Source of the DNA: Eremophila alpestris peregrina
Lineage: Eukaryota; Chordata; Aves; Passeriformes; Alaudidae
DNA: 64,000 bases
Direction of reading: 5' to 3'
NCBI GenBank assembly: GCA_009792885.1
Contig: WMCF01000170.1
Coordinates: 158,076-222,075 of the forward strand
Positions 61,974-64,000 of the stretch are shown here, piece by piece (the stretch's first letter is position 1; each line of letters begins with the position of its first letter). The notes below the pieces were generated by a model. That model ran no database searches. It had not been told where the DNA came from and saw only the letters and a program-made list of their open reading frames with translations. The translations under genes were made by a program, and so were the position numbers.

Positions 61974-62384
61974 TAAGTCAGCATTTTCTATCTCAAGGTT
62001 TGCATACAGATGCTTTCTGTCAGCCTTGGAGAATTCTCTACAATCCATTTCCCCCTCTGTCTTGAACAGAAAACTCTTTGATGGCTTTGTTGGTTGTTTG
62101 CTGTGCACAGTGAAGTACACAAGGCACTGTCACTAACATTGTCACCACAGCAATTAATAAACATAAACTTATTTTGCAAAGTTTCTTTAGCTAAGGTGCA
62201 AAACTTTATTTTTCAAACAAGTTGTCCAACCATAATCTATAATCTGTCTTAATCTGATCTGCATTTGATCTACAAAATATTGTACATTTCTAAGTCAGCA
62301 TTTTCTGTCTCAAGGTTTGCATACAGATGCACACTCTGTGAGCTCTCTGTCAGGCTTTGAGAATTCTCTACAATCCATTTCCCA
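61974..62384. repeat. Direct duplication of an 80-95 bp segment
   Basis: The segment beginning TAAGTCAGCATTTTCT.TCTC and ending CTACAATCCATTTCCC occurs at 61,974-62,054 and again at 62,291-62,384, about 317 bp apart. The second copy has a 13-bp insertion (ACACTCTGTGAGC region). The intervening sequence is AT-rich. It could be a segmental duplication or two ends of an unrecognised element. Confidence 0.85.
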
Positions 62385-62499
62385 CAGGAATGCACCCAGA
62401 GCTCAGATCCCCATCCCATCAATTCCAGGAACCCGAGATTTACTGAGACACTTCTCAGGCTTCTGGAGCCCATTTGTCTGTTCCCCGCTGTGCCCTCAC

Positions 62500-62660
62500 G
62501 AACCCTCAACCCCCCCTTGGAGCCCGGGCAGCGCCTCAGAGCTGCAGCGGGACAGCGGCAGCGTTTGGCAGCCGGGCGCTGACAGGGGGGCCGTGAGCGC
62601 GGGAGAGGCACCCCCGGCCCGCAGGACTCGGCCCTCAGCCCCTCAGCCCAGCTCGGAGCC
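62500..62660. other. Short GC-rich segment before the second solo LTR
   Basis: A 160-bp GC/CpG-enriched stretch with no identifiable gene. Confidence 0.4.
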
Positions 62661-62688
62661 TGCAGCAGCCCCGGGAACAAAACCACAG

Positions 62689-63448
62689 TGTCTTGGTTTG
62701 AAAGACAGGTGTCTGCTAGGGAAAGCCGGAGCCCTCCCCTTGCAATGCAGAATGCAAACCCCCTCCCTCCAAGTTATTATAAATTTGAAATTAAGGGGCT
62801 TTCCGGCAAAAAAGATGTAGGAATGGGAATAACAGGGGTTTTTTTTGCTAATAGATATATATAATCTATCTAACAAAGCAAGCAAGCAAACAAACAGCTA
62901 CAGCCTTAATAATAAGACAGAACCAAGAACCTCGAGGGACCACAAATCCCAGGGCAGTCTGATCCCAGTGGCTCTGAGGCACCAAGCTGTAACGGTGGGA
63001 GATCCCGGGCTGGTGATGAGGTTGATGAGCAGTTCCGCAGTGGTGGCTGGAGCAGCAGAGATGTCCCGGCTGAGCAAAGGGTGTGAGGTCAGCATAGGCA
63101 AAAGCCTCGAAGCGACGACGGGACAGGGTGGGGCCTACTCCAGCAGGGCAGGAGGAGAGCTCAGAAATCCCCAGGCACACGAGCAGATGGTGGTAGGTTT
63201 TCCCAGGAGTGGAGTAGATGGTAACAGTGAAATTCCTCTCGCAGCAAGCAAACAGCCTGGGCGTCCTCTCTCCTGAGTGCCAAGGGGAAGAGTGCCTAGC
63301 CCCCCAGCCCCTCTGTCTTCCCTTCCCTGGTTTCTTTTGTCTTTCATTAAGTACTGATAAGCACTCAGTCCTTAGTGTCTTAGCAACTTGAGGGAAAAAA
63401 TTCCAAAAGGCAAAACAAAACAAAAAACCCCAAATCTAACCCCCAACA
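62689..63448. mobile_element. Solo LTR, sibling of the URB1 intron 3 copy
   Basis: It starts TGTCTTGGTTTGAAAGACAG and ends TAACCCCCAACA, in the same orientation as the 14.1-kb copy and close to it in sequence (AGCTACAGC.TTAATAATAAG; AACCTCGAGG; GTCTTAGCAACTTGAGGGAA). The 760 bp are shorter because a repeat-rich segment and part of the 3' half are missing. The flanks CACAG/CACGG are an imperfect 5-bp duplication. Confidence 0.75.
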
Positions 63449-64000
63449 CACGGGATTTGGTGGGACAAGGAATAGAGGAGCTGTCTTGTCCCAGCTCTGC
63501 CTCCTCTGCAGCAGGGGAGATGCAGCTCTCAGCCACGAGATCGCTTCAGTTCAACCTCACAGGAATCACCTGGCATCACTTACTATTAACCCCAAAGTCT
63601 AGTGCATCATCTGTGTGCTATCTCAGCAAGTTCAGCTGGTCTTTGTGAAACAAAACCTGTGCTGGGCCCAAGAACTGACTCTAATCCTTGTTACCTGAAC
63701 TACCCAGCTGTAGGATCAATGCTCAAACATAAACATTGGGTCCTAAAGGGCAGAGTTTGTTACCCTCTGTAAAACACAAGGGGAGAACAAGGCTCAAAAG
63801 GCAGCCCTCGATGCCTATAGCACCTGGCAGGACTTCGCACAGATGGGATGGAACCTTTCCACAGCTCCATCCCGTGGGACCGGGGGAGGCAAACCAGAGA
63901 CTGTTGGGGAAGGTGAATCAGGACAGTCATATAATTATACCTGGCAAAGGGATCCTGACAATATGAGATCTATAAGCAAGATAGAAATGAAAGCAACCTT
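63449..64000. other. Right edge of window, nothing recognised
   Basis: Average-composition sequence. No exon, RNA or repeat family can be supported. Confidence 0.5.

Overview
The window is vertebrate nuclear DNA and almost certainly from a bird, probably a passerine. The evidence is a compact 39-exon gene (about 40 kb from start to stop codon), scattered 3' ends of CR1 retrotransposons, ERV LTRs, small GC-rich CpG islands, and a tRNA-Ile-headed, CR1-tailed SINE-like sequence at 56.9-57.1 kb, a type described from passerines. There are no prokaryotic features.

Layout. At 1-2.4 kb lies the 5' end of EVA1C on the minus strand: coding exon 1 at 1492-1618, with intron 1 running off the left edge and a CpG island spanning the exon and promoter. 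From 2.4 to 10.9 kb is the spacer between the divergent EVA1C and URB1 promoters. It contains a GATA microsatellite, a long (TTTCC)n tract with one undetermined base, and a CR1 fragment close to the URB1 promoter. From 11,071 to 50,969 lies the complete URB1 gene on the plus strand. I rebuilt all 39 coding exons from splice sites. Every intron is GT-AG, the phases close throughout, and the product is 2284 residues (human URB1, from memory, 2271). A polyadenylation signal follows at 51,259.

Downstream of URB1 (51.3-64 kb) I found no convincing protein-coding gene. This flank holds a degenerate GCCGAAC-type short-period repeat (51.45-52.12 kb), two LTRs of one family in head-to-head inverted orientation around an AT-rich spacer (52.3-54.0 kb), a large CpG-rich block with a G-quadruplex-prone stretch and a 480-bp polypurine tract (54.7-56.8 kb), the SINE-like element, a small CpG island at 60.1-60.4 kb, an 80-95 bp segmental duplication (62.0/62.3 kb), and a solo LTR at 62.7-63.4 kb that is a sibling of one inside URB1 intron 3.

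The two genes are neighbours but not functional partners. URB1 is a nucleolar scaffold for early large-subunit (pre-60S) assembly. EVA1C is a cell-surface receptor with galactose-lectin-type domains. Their divergent order matches human 21q22.11. MRAP, which in human converges on the 3' end of URB1, was not recognised here.
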